64,000 nt of DNA from Candidatus Poribacteria bacterium (GCA_022825825.1 JAJDWA010000011.1:1-64000), one strand, 5' to 3'. Shown: positions 55,402 through 63,988, counted from the stretch's first letter. Translations and numbers: made by a program. Notes: generated by a model not told the origin, from the letters alone.

Positions 55402-56658
55402 GTGAAAAACGAAGATGTTGTGTTGATTCAACTTATCCTTGCAGGCGATGAGAATGCCTTTGCATGTTTGATTGGAAAGTACCGGAAACAGGTTCACGCA
55501 CATGCCTGGCGGAAAACAGGAGATTTCCATATCGCTGAGGATATTACGCAAGAGGCCTTCCTACAAGTGTATCAGAAACTGGAAACTTTGGAAGATTCGA
55601 CACAGTTTTCAAGATGGCTTTATAAGATTGTAAATAATCTCTGTAACGCATGGTTTCGCAAAAATCGGATAAAGACTGAATCGCTGGAAGAAACCGACAT
55701 GTCAGAAATAGAGACAGAGGCGTATTCCCAGTATGTCGCTGCAGAACAAGCGAAAACTACTGCGGAAGCACAACGCGACCTCGTCAAGAAATTGCTTGCG
55801 AAGTTGAAGGAGAGTGATAGAGAAGTGATTACGCTCCACTACTTTGAAGAGATGACATCTGCTGAGATAGGGTCGTATTTAGGCGTATCAGAAAATACCG
55901 CCAAGAGTCGAATCCGCCGTGCGAGACAGCGATTAAAGAAGTATGAACCCCTGATACAAGAAATTTTAGACATTACAATTGAAAAGGAACAACGTTCCCA
56001 ACACCAATTGAAAGGAGATATTATCATGGCAAAAGAAGTGAAAGATGAAACCAAAGTTGAGGAAAATTCTGAGGAAACCCTGCATAACCTAACGGGGATG
56101 CAAGTAAAGATTTTACCTGATTTGCAAGAAGACATAGTTGAACTTCGTGAACAGATTCATTCTCTCTCGGATCAACTAAGTGAAAAATTTGATATACCGC
56201 ATCCTCCCGGATCACAACGAGGTGATGCATTTAAAACATTAAGTACGCTTCCGGATGATGCTGAAAATCACGTAGCATGGGGTTATGTTGGTGTATATAA
56301 GACCGCTGCCAATGCAGGAAAATCACGTATCGCATATTGGTCGGATAGCATTGATATTTTCCTAAACAAAGCACCGGATGCTGACATCGTAAATTTTGCG
56401 CATCTCTTCACAAATCCCGCTATAGCCGCTGTTTTAAGACAGTTGATAAAGGGGGACAAATCTATTTCGGATTTAGCAGAGGAATCCGACATCCCAGAAA
56501 GTGAAATAGAGAAGGCTGTGCAGACATTAATGGACGCAACTTTAGTGGCGCGCACAGAAGATAACCTTATTGCACCGAAAAACGATGTGATTTCCTTTTT
56601 CCTGAATTTTGTCAGTATGACAATCGTACATCTCGGACATATCAAACCAAAGAATTAA
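55402..56658 (+). CDS. ECF-family RNA polymerase sigma factor with a long C-terminal extension
   Basis: A 418-residue protein. Residues about 1-185 form an ECF sigma factor: region 2 with AWRKTGDFHIAEDITQEAFLQVYQKL (split here as two stretches), and region 4 with LKESDREVITLHYFEEMTSA followed by EIGSYLGVSENTAKSRIRRA. The remaining ~230 residues comprise a charged linker, a helical segment (QEDIVELREQIHSLSDQL), a middle part (HVAWGYVGVYKTAANAGKS) and a C-terminal winged-helix-like region (LIKGDKSISDLAEESDIPES). The extension may sense a signal or bind a regulator. No anti-sigma factor gene adjoins it. The GTG at 55402 follows GGAGG by about 7 nt. Confidence 0.82.
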   Translation: MKNEDVVLIQLILAGDENAFACLIGKYRKQVHAHAWRKTGDFHIAEDITQEAFLQVYQKLETLEDSTQFSRWLYKIVNNLCNAWFRKNRIKTESLEETDMSEIETEAYSQYVAAEQAKTTAEAQRDLVKKLLAKLKESDREVITLHYFEEMTSAEIGSYLGVSENTAKSRIRRARQRLKKYEPLIQEILDITIEKEQRSQHQLKGDIIMAKEVKDETKVEENSEETLHNLTGMQVKILPDLQEDIVELREQIHSLSDQLSEKFDIPHPPGSQRGDAFKTLSTLPDDAENHVAWGYVGVYKTAANAGKSRIAYWSDSIDIFLNKAPDADIVNFAHLFTNPAIAAVLRQLIKGDKSISDLAEESDIPESEIEKAVQTLMDATLVARTEDNLIAPKNDVISFFLNFVSMTIVHLGHIKPKN

Positions 56659-56721
56659 ACTTAGTTCAATAATCCGTAGAGCATTTAGACGAGTTATTAG
56701 AGCGCATCTCAAAAATCATTT

Positions 56722-56837
56722 GTAGGGCGAGGCCTCCGGGGAATGCCAAAAGACGAATGCGCGTGGTAGAATACGCGTGTGGTATTCTACATGATTCGCC
56801 ATGATTCATACCGTTGATTTGGCGCCTCGCCATCTAC
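56722..56837. repeat. composite inverted-repeat element with nested hairpins
   Basis: Outer arms GGCGAGGC (56726-56733) and GCCTCGCC (56824-56831), flanked by GTAG on the left and CTAC on the right, enclose a second hairpin GTAGAATAC/GTATTCTAC (56766-56790). About 110 bp in total; non-coding. Confidence 0.65.
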
Positions 56838-56901
56838 TATCCTTCCATTATAACAACCCTCCTACAAATACTCCTTCTAAATCCACTCCCAATCTATCCC
56901 A

Positions 56902-56924
56902 CCGAATGCCATAGGCGCATTCGG
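56902..56924. repeat. short intergenic palindrome
   Basis: A perfect 8-bp stem CCGAATGC/GCATTCGG with a 7-nt loop, 65 bp beyond the composite element. Confidence 0.6.
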
Positions 56925-56958
56925 TTGTTGATTCCCTATGCGATTTATCAAGCTTACG

Positions 56959-57236
56959 TTAGTTTACTAATTCAGGTTCTGGACCTTCACACATAATTTT
57001 AAAATCAAATTTCTCTGTTTTGAGAAGGGATCCGTTTTTTCCAACCAATTGAATATCTAAAGATGTATCTCTCGCCTTTGCTTCTTTGTCAGCTATAATT
57101 TCATTACCTGTTTCTCTATAAGCACAAAACTCAAAATCAGTGAGGACTAATTAGGGCGTATTTTAACAATTCGGTTTAATTGTTCAAGGAAAATACGTTG
57201 CTGGTTAGCTCTTCTATGAATTTTTTCACTTGACAT
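56959..57236 (-). pseudogene. small gene of unknown family broken by a frameshift
   Basis: On the minus strand an ATG at 57236 opens MSSEKIHRRANQQRIFLEQL and stops after 29 codons at 57147. An overlapping frame carries on for about 63 codons (TDFEFCAYRETGNEIIADKE, then DIQLVGKNG and FDFKIMCEGPEPEL) to a TAA at 56959, without a start of its own. Joined, they make a protein of about 90 residues with balanced composition, so one indel near 57148 probably inactivated it. No ribosome site is evident. Its 5' end overlaps the -35 box of the tyrA promoter. The family is unknown. Confidence 0.5.
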
Positions 57237-57259
57237 AAACCATAAGATTCACTTAAAAT
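57230..57259 (+). promoter_or_regulatory. promoter of tyrA-cmk
   Basis: TTGACA (57230-57235) and TAAAAT (57254-57259), 18-nt spacer; the leader is about 25 nt. Confidence 0.7.
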
Positions 57260-57290
57260 AAGATAACACTGTCTATAGGAATTCTGCTGT

Positions 57291-58229
57291 ATGTTTATAG
57301 ATCACAAACCGAAACTTGCCACGCAACAGATAAAAGAAATTCATAAAATCACGATATGGGGTGTCGGTTTAATAGGTGGTTCACTTGGGTTAGCGCTAAA
57401 GAAAAATGGATTTAGGGGACAGCGCGTCGGTTTAGGTAGAAACATCAGCAGACTCCAAAATGCACTACAGCACGATGCGGTTGATGATGTCACAACTGAG
57501 TTGACTAAAGGAATTAACGGCAGTGACCTTATAGTGCTATGCACACCAGTCAAACTAATACCGATGTTGGTAAATCGCATCATTGAATCTGCTGGGAAGC
57601 AGAAAAAGCATATTGTGATTACGGATGTTGGAAGCACAAAATCGTTATTAGTCCAGTCGGTTGAGACGCAGGTGCGGGCAGAGCCGTCATCAGGTATCTC
57701 TTTTGTAGGTGGACACCCGATGGCAGGTTCACATGAAACGGGGGTTGATGCTGCGCGTGCAGACCTTTTTGAAAATGCAAAGTGTATTCTGACACCAACA
57801 GAAGATACAGATAGCGATGCCCTGCAATTGGTAAAGGATCTATGGGAATTTGTCGGGGCGAGCCCGTATTTGTGTTCACCTCAAGTTCATGATCAACTGA
57901 TCGGTGCTGCAAGCCATTTTCCGCATCTAATTGCAAGCATACTTGCTAACAGTGTAGCAAACGTAGAAACACCAGATGGTACAGCATTAGACTTTGCAGC
58001 AACAGGTTTTCGTGACACCACGCGTATTGCTGCGGGGTCACCTGAATTATGGACGGGTATTTTTACGCAGAATGCGGATGTTCTTTTATTTTTAATAGAC
58101 GCTTTCACCAAAAATTTGAATGATTTTAGAACTTTTCTTGAGACACATAATCAGGCAGAAATTGAACAGACACTTATAAAAGCTCAGGATATAGTGATAA
58201 AACAGAGAGAAAATCTACAAAAGAAATGA
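57291..58229 (+). CDS. tyrA: prephenate dehydrogenase
   Basis: A 312-residue NAD(P)-dependent enzyme of tyrosine synthesis that decarboxylates prephenate to 4-hydroxyphenylpyruvate. The Rossmann motif WGVGLIGGSLGLAL opens the protein. VGGHPMAGSHETGVDAA carries the family's substrate-binding His and Ser, and GAASHFPHLIAS and FRDTTRIAAGSPELW follow. There is no fused chorismate mutase or ACT domain. Its stop overlaps the cmk start by 4 nt. Pairing of tyrA with cmk and aroA-type genes is common in bacteria. Confidence 0.93.
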   Translation: MFIDHKPKLATQQIKEIHKITIWGVGLIGGSLGLALKKNGFRGQRVGLGRNISRLQNALQHDAVDDVTTELTKGINGSDLIVLCTPVKLIPMLVNRIIESAGKQKKHIVITDVGSTKSLLVQSVETQVRAEPSSGISFVGGHPMAGSHETGVDAARADLFENAKCILTPTEDTDSDALQLVKDLWEFVGASPYLCSPQVHDQLIGAASHFPHLIASILANSVANVETPDGTALDFAATGFRDTTRIAAGSPELWTGIFTQNADVLLFLIDAFTKNLNDFRTFLETHNQAEIEQTLIKAQDIVIKQRENLQKK

Positions 58230-58927
58230 AACAGATTGGAGTCCATGTGACGATTGCGATGGATGGTCCTGCTGGCTCAGGAAAAAGCACTGTTGCTCGA
58301 CTTGTTGCAGAAAAACTTGGATTGCTTTACCTTGATTCTGGGGCAATGTACAGAGCGGTAACAGTGCTTGCAATACAAAATGAATCTGAAAATGATATTT
58401 CAAAACTCATTGCGCTTGTGAAAACATGTCATATCGAATTTAAAGACAATGGCAAAAAGATTTTTCTTAATTCAGAGGATGTCTCTGTTCAAATACGGAC
58501 TCCAGAAGTCAACAAATTGGTTGCAGATGTCGCAAAAGTTCCAGAAATTCGTCACGAGATTGTTAAACATCAACAAAAAATCGGAGAGGAAGGGAGTATC
58601 ATCGCAGAAGGAAGAGATTTGACGACTATTGTGTTCCCAGATGCTGATTTTAAATTTTATCTTGATGCCTCTGTAAAGGAACGTGCCAAACGAAGATTCG
58701 CTGAACTGCAAGCACAAAACGTAGATACTACATTAAGATCCGTTGAAGCGGAAATTAAGGCGCGCGATGAGAAGGATATCTCCCGGGAACATAGCCCCCT
58801 GCGAGCTGCTAAAGATGCTATTCGCATAGACACAACTGGCAAAACGATTGAAGAAGTTGTAGACTTTATCGTTGCCCAAGTAACATTCAAGCTTACAAAG
58901 GATCAAAACAATTACACGGAGGGTTAG
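58226..58927 (+). CDS. cmk: cytidylate kinase
   Basis: A 233-residue nucleotide kinase that phosphorylates CMP and dCMP. It shows the P-loop DGPAGSGKST near residue 12, LYLDSGAMYRAVT, the insert domain with VNKLVADVAKVPEIR, EGRDLTTIVFPDADFKFYL, ERAKRRFAEL, and RDEKDISREHSPLR. The drawn ATG overlaps the tyrA stop. A GTG at 58247 with GGAG 5 nt before it would give a start closer to the usual one, so the first 7 residues are uncertain. Confidence 0.95.
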   Translation: MKQIGVHVTIAMDGPAGSGKSTVARLVAEKLGLLYLDSGAMYRAVTVLAIQNESENDISKLIALVKTCHIEFKDNGKKIFLNSEDVSVQIRTPEVNKLVADVAKVPEIRHEIVKHQQKIGEEGSIIAEGRDLTTIVFPDADFKFYLDASVKERAKRRFAELQAQNVDTTLRSVEAEIKARDEKDISREHSPLRAAKDAIRIDTTGKTIEEVVDFIVAQVTFKLTKDQNNYTEG

Positions 58928-58951
58928 AGCACATACGCTAAAACAAGATTC

Positions 58952-59605
58952 ATGTGGTATACCAATAACCAGTTCTGGTCGCCACGCAGGTTGTATCGGT
59001 GGGGACACAGACTTACAAATCTGTTTTGTAAAGTAATGGGAAACCTTAAAGCCCGTGGTGTTAGTCACATCCCACGCGAAGGAGGAGTTCTGCTTGTCTC
59101 AAATCACATTAGCATTTTAGACCCGGTAATTGTAGGGTCTGCCGCAAATCGTGAAATACATTTCATGGGACGGAGTAATCTTTTCAAAATACCCGGTTTA
59201 GGTAAGTTGATTACTGCTTTTAATGCTTATCCTGTGAATAGATGGTCAGCTGACTTCGGAGCTTTACGAAGAACAATTTCTCTTCTGAAAGAAGGCAAAG
59301 CAGTGCTAATTTTTCCGGAAGGTACGCGGAGCGCTGATGGCACTATGGGCAAAGCGCATGACGGTGCTTGCTTTATAGCGCATAGGGCAAATGTGCCAAC
59401 AATTCCGGTATATCATTGTGGTGCAAAAGAGATGTTACCGCGCGGGAGTAGTCGTGTTCGGCGGGCGGAATTGAATGTCATTTTTGGAGAACCAATTGAT
59501 TTTAGCGGAATCGTTGAAACTGAAGTTAAACGGGAAATGTATCAGCAAATGGGAGTAAGAATGAGAGAAGCTATTATGAAATTGCGAGATGAATTATCGA
59601 ATTAA
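58952..59605 (+). CDS. plsC: 1-acyl-sn-glycerol-3-phosphate acyltransferase
   Basis: A 217-residue membrane-associated acyltransferase of phospholipid synthesis that adds the second acyl chain to lysophosphatidate. The catalytic HX4D is NHISILD (H52, D57). Block III is FPEGTRS (residues 121-127), and block IV is around NVPTIPVYHCG. It follows cmk by 24 nt, as in many genomes where cmk-plsC-rpsA are adjacent; rpsA is absent here. No strong ribosome site is seen before the ATG. Confidence 0.93.
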   Translation: MWYTNNQFWSPRRLYRWGHRLTNLFCKVMGNLKARGVSHIPREGGVLLVSNHISILDPVIVGSAANREIHFMGRSNLFKIPGLGKLITAFNAYPVNRWSADFGALRRTISLLKEGKAVLIFPEGTRSADGTMGKAHDGACFIAHRANVPTIPVYHCGAKEMLPRGSSRVRRAELNVIFGEPIDFSGIVETEVKREMYQQMGVRMREAIMKLRDELSN

Positions 59606-59647
59606 GGGTTGATAATAAAATGAACTTGCAAACAATTATGAGTCTGC

Positions 59648-60763
59648 TCAATTAGTTGCATTTGCTAAAATTGTCAGCACATCGCCCTCTTGAACCTGAT
59701 ATGTTTTTCCTTCCGCTCTCAGCAATCCTCTGCTTCTGGCTTGCGTATAGCTGCCACAATTGACTAAGTCCTCCCAGTTAATGCATTCTGAACGAACAAA
59801 CCCCCGTTCAAAATCAGTATGTACCAATCCAGCAGCTTCCACAGCAGTTTGTCCATTCCGGAGCGTCCATGCTCGCGCCTCTTTTTCCCCACCTGTAAAA
59901 AATGTTATTAACCCCATTAATTGGTATGACGTTTGTATAAACCGCTCTAAAGCAGATTCATTCAATCCCATTTCAGTCATAAATATTTCAGCATCTGCAG
60001 CATCAAGTTGGGCAATTTCCATTTCTAATTGCGCTGCGAGGACAATTACTGCGGTCTGTGGCTGCGTCTCATATTCCGCAAAACGTTTAGAAATTCCGTT
60101 CATCTCTTGTAGTTGCGTTTCACTAATGTTGCATATCAGGAGTAGAGGCTTTTGCGTTAAGAACCCATAACCACGTATTAACTTTTCTTCATTTTCTGAT
60201 ATGGTAAGAGAACGGAGCGGTTTTCCTTCCTCAAGGGTTTGTTTACATTCTTCTAAAATCCGAAGTTCATTTTGATGTTCAGCTGACTTCTGGTTTTTCA
60301 ATAGTTTTTCAAGTCTACTAATTCGTCCATCAATAATTTGAAGGTCGGCGAATACAAATTCTAAATCGACAGATTCAATATCTCTTTCAGCATCAATGTT
60401 TCCGTCAACGTGAGGCACCGTCTCATCTTCAAAAAGTCTAACAACATGCGCGAGAGCATCAACAGTGCGTAGTTGACCAAGCACTTCAGCATCTAACTCT
60501 GTGCGCTGGGAACTTTCGACGTTAGAATTAATTGCCGTCCGAGAAGTGCCGCCACCATCTATATAATCAATTGTCGCGGGTACGGTTTTGTCAGATTGAA
60601 AAACCTTTGCCAAAGGTTCTAAACGGTCATCTGGAACAGATACAGTGCTAAGATTTATCTGCTTTTTGCCGGTGTAGTCCCCAATTTCAGCATTGGAATG
60701 TGCTAAAGCATTAAAAACGGTAGTTTTCCCCACATGTGGTCTACCTACTATACCAATTTTCAT
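59648..60763 (-). CDS. ychF: YchF-type GTPase/ATPase (Obg family), divergent
   Basis: A 371-residue TRAFAC-class P-loop NTPase that binds ATP and associates with ribosomes. The G1 loop GRPHVGKTT replaces the usual GLPNVGKST, and the NxxE variant G4 motif is CNISET. An inserted helical domain (about residues 150-210) and the C-terminal TGS domain (HTDFERGFVRSECINWEDL) are as in YchF. The G3 region reads DYIDGGGTS where other YchF proteins have DIAGLV, and the following GEGLGN stretch is missing. Nucleotide hydrolysis may therefore differ. It could be a paralogue; another copy elsewhere in the genome cannot be ruled out. Confidence 0.85.
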   Translation of the reverse strand: MKIGIVGRPHVGKTTVFNALAHSNAEIGDYTGKKQINLSTVSVPDDRLEPLAKVFQSDKTVPATIDYIDGGGTSRTAINSNVESSQRTELDAEVLGQLRTVDALAHVVRLFEDETVPHVDGNIDAERDIESVDLEFVFADLQIIDGRISRLEKLLKNQKSAEHQNELRILEECKQTLEEGKPLRSLTISENEEKLIRGYGFLTQKPLLLICNISETQLQEMNGISKRFAEYETQPQTAVIVLAAQLEMEIAQLDAADAEIFMTEMGLNESALERFIQTSYQLMGLITFFTGGEKEARAWTLRNGQTAVEAAGLVHTDFERGFVRSECINWEDLVNCGSYTQARSRGLLRAEGKTYQVQEGDVLTILANATN

Positions 60764-60841
60764 ATATACTTGACACCTATTTGTAGGAGTGTGTTACAGT
60801 TCTCGCTATTCCACTAATTCATCCAAGTTGCTACTTATGTA

Positions 60842-60889
60842 GCACAATCTGTTAGATTGTGCATATTAGTCCGCAAACTGACAGTTTGC
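60842..60889. repeat. two adjacent palindromes with TGTAG/CTACA edges
   Basis: GCACAATCT/AGATTGTGC (60842-60862, loop GTT) and GCAAACT/AGTTTGC (60873-60889, loop GAC), 10 bp apart. The pair is bounded by TATGTA on the left and CTCTACAATA on the right. The rest of the 60764-61037 gap is AT-rich with no gene. Confidence 0.75.
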
Positions 60890-61037
60890 TCTACAATATT
60901 TCACCAATAACAGCCTGTTTTCTATTAAAAATGGCGTCTATGTGTCTAAAAACTTATAGGTAGCAACTTAGGTTAATTCGCGTAATCAGTGTAATATGAG
61001 AAAATCCATAATTCAGAAGTTGTCAAAATTTACAGCC

Positions 61038-61066
61038 TTGACAACATTCATGTATAATGCTAATAT
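61038..61066 (+). promoter_or_regulatory. promoter of the small membrane protein/methyltransferase pair
   Basis: TTGACA (61038-61043) and TAATAT (61061-61066), 17-nt spacer. An overlapping alternative is TTTACA (61029-61034) with TATAAT (61053-61058), 18-nt spacer. Confidence 0.6.
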
Positions 61067-61128
61067 ATTCTATTATATCTTATGCAAATTATATTAGTTC
61101 TGAGCAAAATTATAGAGGTAAATTCAAA

Positions 61129-61521
61129 ATGAGCACAGGAAATCGGAATTGGAAACGCCATCTTACCAAGGCACTAACGATATTGTTAATATTCATGGTT
61201 TGCCTTTCTATTTTACAGTGGTTTATCATCAAAGCACTTTTCGGGTTTGGTACGGAAATGTTGAAAGATGCGATGGTTAGACAAGCACCAGAAGGTGTAA
61301 ATCGTGATGATATAATAAATACATTTGAGAGAGTCAAAAATAGAGCACAACAACTGCCGTTTAGTTTTATCGCAGGAAAAATTAACCTACGTAAACTCAA
61401 AACTGCTGGTGAATATGCGATCGAAGCAAATGCTAATGAAACCTGGGACGTAGAGGAAATCAATACCCTCCTAAGGATGCTCAATGCTTCTGTTGGATAT
61501 AAACAAGAATTGAGTCATTAA
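61129..61521 (+). CDS. small membrane-anchored protein, unknown function
   Basis: A 130-residue protein with one N-terminal transmembrane helix (about residues 14-36, ALTILLIFMVCLSILQWFI) after a basic start, and a soluble, helical remainder. No family was recognised. The start at 61129 has GAGG 10 nt upstream; the frame extends 24 codons further upstream through the promoter. Its stop lies 5 nt before the methyltransferase gene, so they are co-transcribed. Confidence 0.7.
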   Translation: MSTGNRNWKRHLTKALTILLIFMVCLSILQWFIIKALFGFGTEMLKDAMVRQAPEGVNRDDIINTFERVKNRAQQLPFSFIAGKINLRKLKTAGEYAIEANANETWDVEEINTLLRMLNASVGYKQELSH

Positions 61522-61526
61522 TATCA

Positions 61527-62279
61527 ATGCTATTAACACCGCCTTACGAAAAATTTGCCTATGCTTACGACCGGATGATGAGAAACGTCAACTATCTACG
61601 ATGGAGCGATTATATTGAATCGCTTTTTAAAATGTACGGTCGTGAACCACGTAATATCCTTGATTTGGCGTGCGGCACTGGAGCATTGACCGTACTTTTT
61701 GCATCAAAGGGATATCTCATGACCGGGATAGATAGGGCTAAGGGAATGCTGAACATTGCTCGCGAAAAAGCCAAAGAACAAAATTTGCAGATCACATTTC
61801 ATCACGGAGATATGCTCAATTTCCGGTTAGATCAGCAGTTTGACGCGATCCTTTGCACTTATGACAGCATAAATTATGCAGACAACGAAAATGAATTGCG
61901 TGGTGTGTTTGAAACTGTGTCTAAACATCTCACCCAGGAAGGGTTGTTTATCTTTGACGTTACGACAGAACGGAATATTGTCCAACATTTCCACAACAAA
62001 ACATTTTCTGAAAATCACGAAGATTATTCCTATATTTGGAAAAATAATTATCTACACCATACCAAAATGTGTCGAACCTTCCTGACTTTTTTTATACGGG
62101 AAGGCGAACTATTTAGACGCTACGAAGAAATTCACCATCAACGAATTTTTGAAGTGCAAACGGTGAATGAATTGCTCAAAAAAGCGGGCTACAAAATGCT
62201 AAGTGCTTTCGATATGTATACCTTTAACAAGTGGACTCGCACTTCAGATCGGATTAATTTTACTGCACAATTAGCATGA
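61527..62279 (+). CDS. class I SAM-dependent methyltransferase
   Basis: A 250-residue Rossmann-type methyltransferase with motif I ILDLACGTGALT (about residue 43), the acidic end of strand 2 in GIDRAKGML, GDMLNFRL, and motif IV as FDAILCTYDSINY. The C-terminal part (YEEIHHQRIFEVQTVNELLKKAGY) is typical of small-molecule O- or N-methyltransferases in the methyltransferase 25/11 group. The substrate is unknown. It is second in the operon with the small membrane protein. Confidence 0.88.
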   Translation: MLLTPPYEKFAYAYDRMMRNVNYLRWSDYIESLFKMYGREPRNILDLACGTGALTVLFASKGYLMTGIDRAKGMLNIAREKAKEQNLQITFHHGDMLNFRLDQQFDAILCTYDSINYADNENELRGVFETVSKHLTQEGLFIFDVTTERNIVQHFHNKTFSENHEDYSYIWKNNYLHHTKMCRTFLTFFIREGELFRRYEEIHHQRIFEVQTVNELLKKAGYKMLSAFDMYTFNKWTRTSDRINFTAQLA

Positions 62280-62295
62280 GAACTATTAAAAAGCT

Positions 62296-63348
62296 TTACA
62301 ATCCTTCTGCGATTAGGTCTCCGACTTCTTCAGTAGTATATCCCATTCTTCCAGCGCCGAGGTCTTTAATTTTTCCGCTTGCGAGCAGATCACTGATAGA
62401 TTTTTCCACTTTTGCTGCAGCATCAGCATGTCCAAGATGATCTAACATCATACCTGCTGCACCAACAGCAGCGATCGGGTTAATCTGATTTTTGCCGGTA
62501 TACCGTGGCGCTGAACCGTGGATCGGCTCAAACATAGCGGTACTCTCTGGATTTAAATTCCCCGATGCTGCAACTCCCATACCGCCTTGAATCATTGCAC
62601 CAAGGTCAGTGATAATGTCTCCGAACATATTACAGGTAACAATTACATCAAACCATTCAGGATTTTTGACCATCCACATCGTTGTAGCATCAACGATTGC
62701 ATATTCTTTTTTTATATCTGGATAATCTTCCCCGACCTCGTCAAAAACGCGTCGCCACAAGTCGTGTGCGTATGTAAGGACGTTTGCTTTATCGCATGAG
62801 GTTAAGGTATTCGTCTTATTCCGTTTTCGGGTGAGTTCATACGCATAACGCACACATCGTTCTACCCCTTTATAGGTGTTAATCATCTCTTGAATTGCCA
62901 CTTCATCGCGTGTACCGCGTTTCAAAAAGCCACCGATTCCAGAATATAAGCCTTCTGTATTTTCACGAACGATAATGAAATCAATATCTTCAGGGCCTTT
63001 GTCCTTTAACGGTGTAGGCACACCAGGATAGAGTTTGACAGGACGCAAGTTAATATAGAGATCAAGCTCAAACCGTACCTTAAGTAGAATTCCTTTCTCT
63101 AAAATTCCGGGTTTGACATCGGGATGACCGATGGCACCGAGATAAATGGCATCAAGCCCACGTAGTTCTTCAAGCACTGAATCGGGTAGCACTTCGCCAG
63201 TTGCCAGATATCTATCTCCACCGACATCATATTCAACAGTTTCGTATTTAATACCTTCTTGTGCAGCTGCCGCCCCGAAGACCTTCATCGCTTCGCGTGT
63301 TACTTCGGGGCCAATTCCATCTCCAGGAATGAGACCGATTTTATACAT
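62296..63348 (-). CDS. leuB: 3-isopropylmalate dehydrogenase (isocitrate/isopropylmalate dehydrogenase family)
   Basis: A 350-residue NAD-dependent beta-decarboxylating dehydrogenase. The N-terminal [13 protein letters not shown], the [14 protein letters not shown] loop, CDKANVL, the metal-binding block around [18 protein letters not shown], and [20 protein letters not shown] are all in place. The [11 protein letters not shown] loop is of the type shared by isopropylmalate, homoisocitrate and tartrate dehydrogenases, so leucine synthesis is the best but not the only reading. No leuA, leuC or leuD adjoins it. The start at 63348 has GGAGG about 8 nt upstream. Confidence 0.85.
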   Translation of the reverse strand: MYKIGLIPGDGIGPEVTREAMKVFGAAAAQEGIKYETVEYDVGGDRYLATGEVLPDSVLEELRGLDAIYLGAIGHPDVKPGILEKGILLKVRFELDLYINLRPVKLYPGVPTPLKDKGPEDIDFIIVRENTEGLYSGIGGFLKRGTRDEVAIQEMINTYKGVERCVRYAYELTRKRNKTNTLTSCDKANVLTYAHDLWRRVFDEVGEDYPDIKKEYAIVDATTMWMVKNPEWFDVIVTCNMFGDIITDLGAMIQGGMGVAASGNLNPESTAMFEPIHGSAPRYTGKNQINPIAAVGAAGMMLDHLGHADAAAKVEKSISDLLASGKIKDLGAGRMGYTTEEVGDLIAEGL

Positions 63349-63439
63349 CAATTTCCTCCAAATGACTATGTCGTAGTTTTGACTCGCTATATTTTAACAT
63401 ATCTGAGGCGATATTGCAAATTTACAGATTTAATAGCGC

Positions 63440-63562
63440 GGCAAAAAAACTTGACTCATTAAATCAAAAATACGGTATAATAAATAATACGATAAATTGG
63501 TAAACTCTGATGAATAGAACAGATGCAAAACGGATGGACTAATTTTAGGACCAAAACCGATA
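63440..63562 (+). repeat. 123-bp direct repeat containing a promoter, copy 1
   Basis: It is identical to 63789-63911 except for four substitutions. It holds TTGACT (63451-63456) and TATAAT (63476-63481) on the plus strand with a 19-nt spacer. No gene follows this copy directly. Confidence 0.85.
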
Positions 63563-63615
63563 CGTGTTATCCCTGTCGATATTACGGTTGCAATCGTTTT
63601 TTTCATCATCTTGTT

Positions 63616-63753
63616 GTCAGAATCGCGGATTGTCGCGGAGAACGCAGAGGACGCGGAAAAAGAGATATTTGGACACAACGGCACATTTTGTGAGTATGAT
63701 TTAGGTTGTGCAAGACCATTTTCCGTGTTCTCCGCGCTTTCCGCGATTCTGAC
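63616..63753. mobile_element. MITE-like palindromic element
   Basis: Imperfect terminal inverted repeats of about 35 bp begin GTCAGAATCGCGGA and end TCCGCGATTCTGAC, enclosing about 70 bp of non-coding sequence; total 138 bp. It sits between the two copies of the 123-bp repeat. It has no transposase. Target-site duplications were not clear by eye. Confidence 0.65.
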
Positions 63754-63788
63754 GAAAAAGGAGGACAAAAACTTTACACACCTATAGT

Positions 63789-63911
63789 GGCAAAAAAACT
63801 TGACTCATTAAATCAAAAGTACGGTATAATAAAAAACATGATAAATTGGTAAACTCTGATGAATAGAACAGATGCAAAACGGATGGACTAATTTTAGGAC
63901 CAAAACCGATA
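63789..63911 (+). repeat. 123-bp direct repeat containing a promoter, copy 2
   Basis: Second copy, starting 349 bp after the first. TTGACT is at 63800-63805 and TATAAT at 63825-63830. This copy is nearest to a likely gene beyond the right edge. Confidence 0.85.
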
Positions 63912-63947
63912 TAATTAAAAAAATCGGTCCTTTTCTATTGATGCTCG

Positions 63948-63967
63948 GTGTGGTTAGGAAACCGCAC
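63948..63967. repeat. short palindrome in the leader at the right edge
   Basis: GTGTGGTT/AACCGCAC around AGGA, with one G-T pair; the core matches the 41.7-kb and 52.6-kb palindromes. Confidence 0.65.
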
Positions 63968-63982
63968 TTTATGTGTTAATTT

Positions 63983-63988
63983 AAGGAG
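63983..63988 (+). promoter_or_regulatory. ribosome-binding site of a gene beyond the right edge
   Basis: AAGGAG stands 12 nt before the end of the window, after the second promoter copy. It suggests a plus-strand gene starting just outside. Confidence 0.4.

Noticed and set aside
63430-63768. 112-codon minus-strand frame across the right-edge repeats
   Set aside because: It runs through the direct repeat and the MITE-like element, so it is open by chance.
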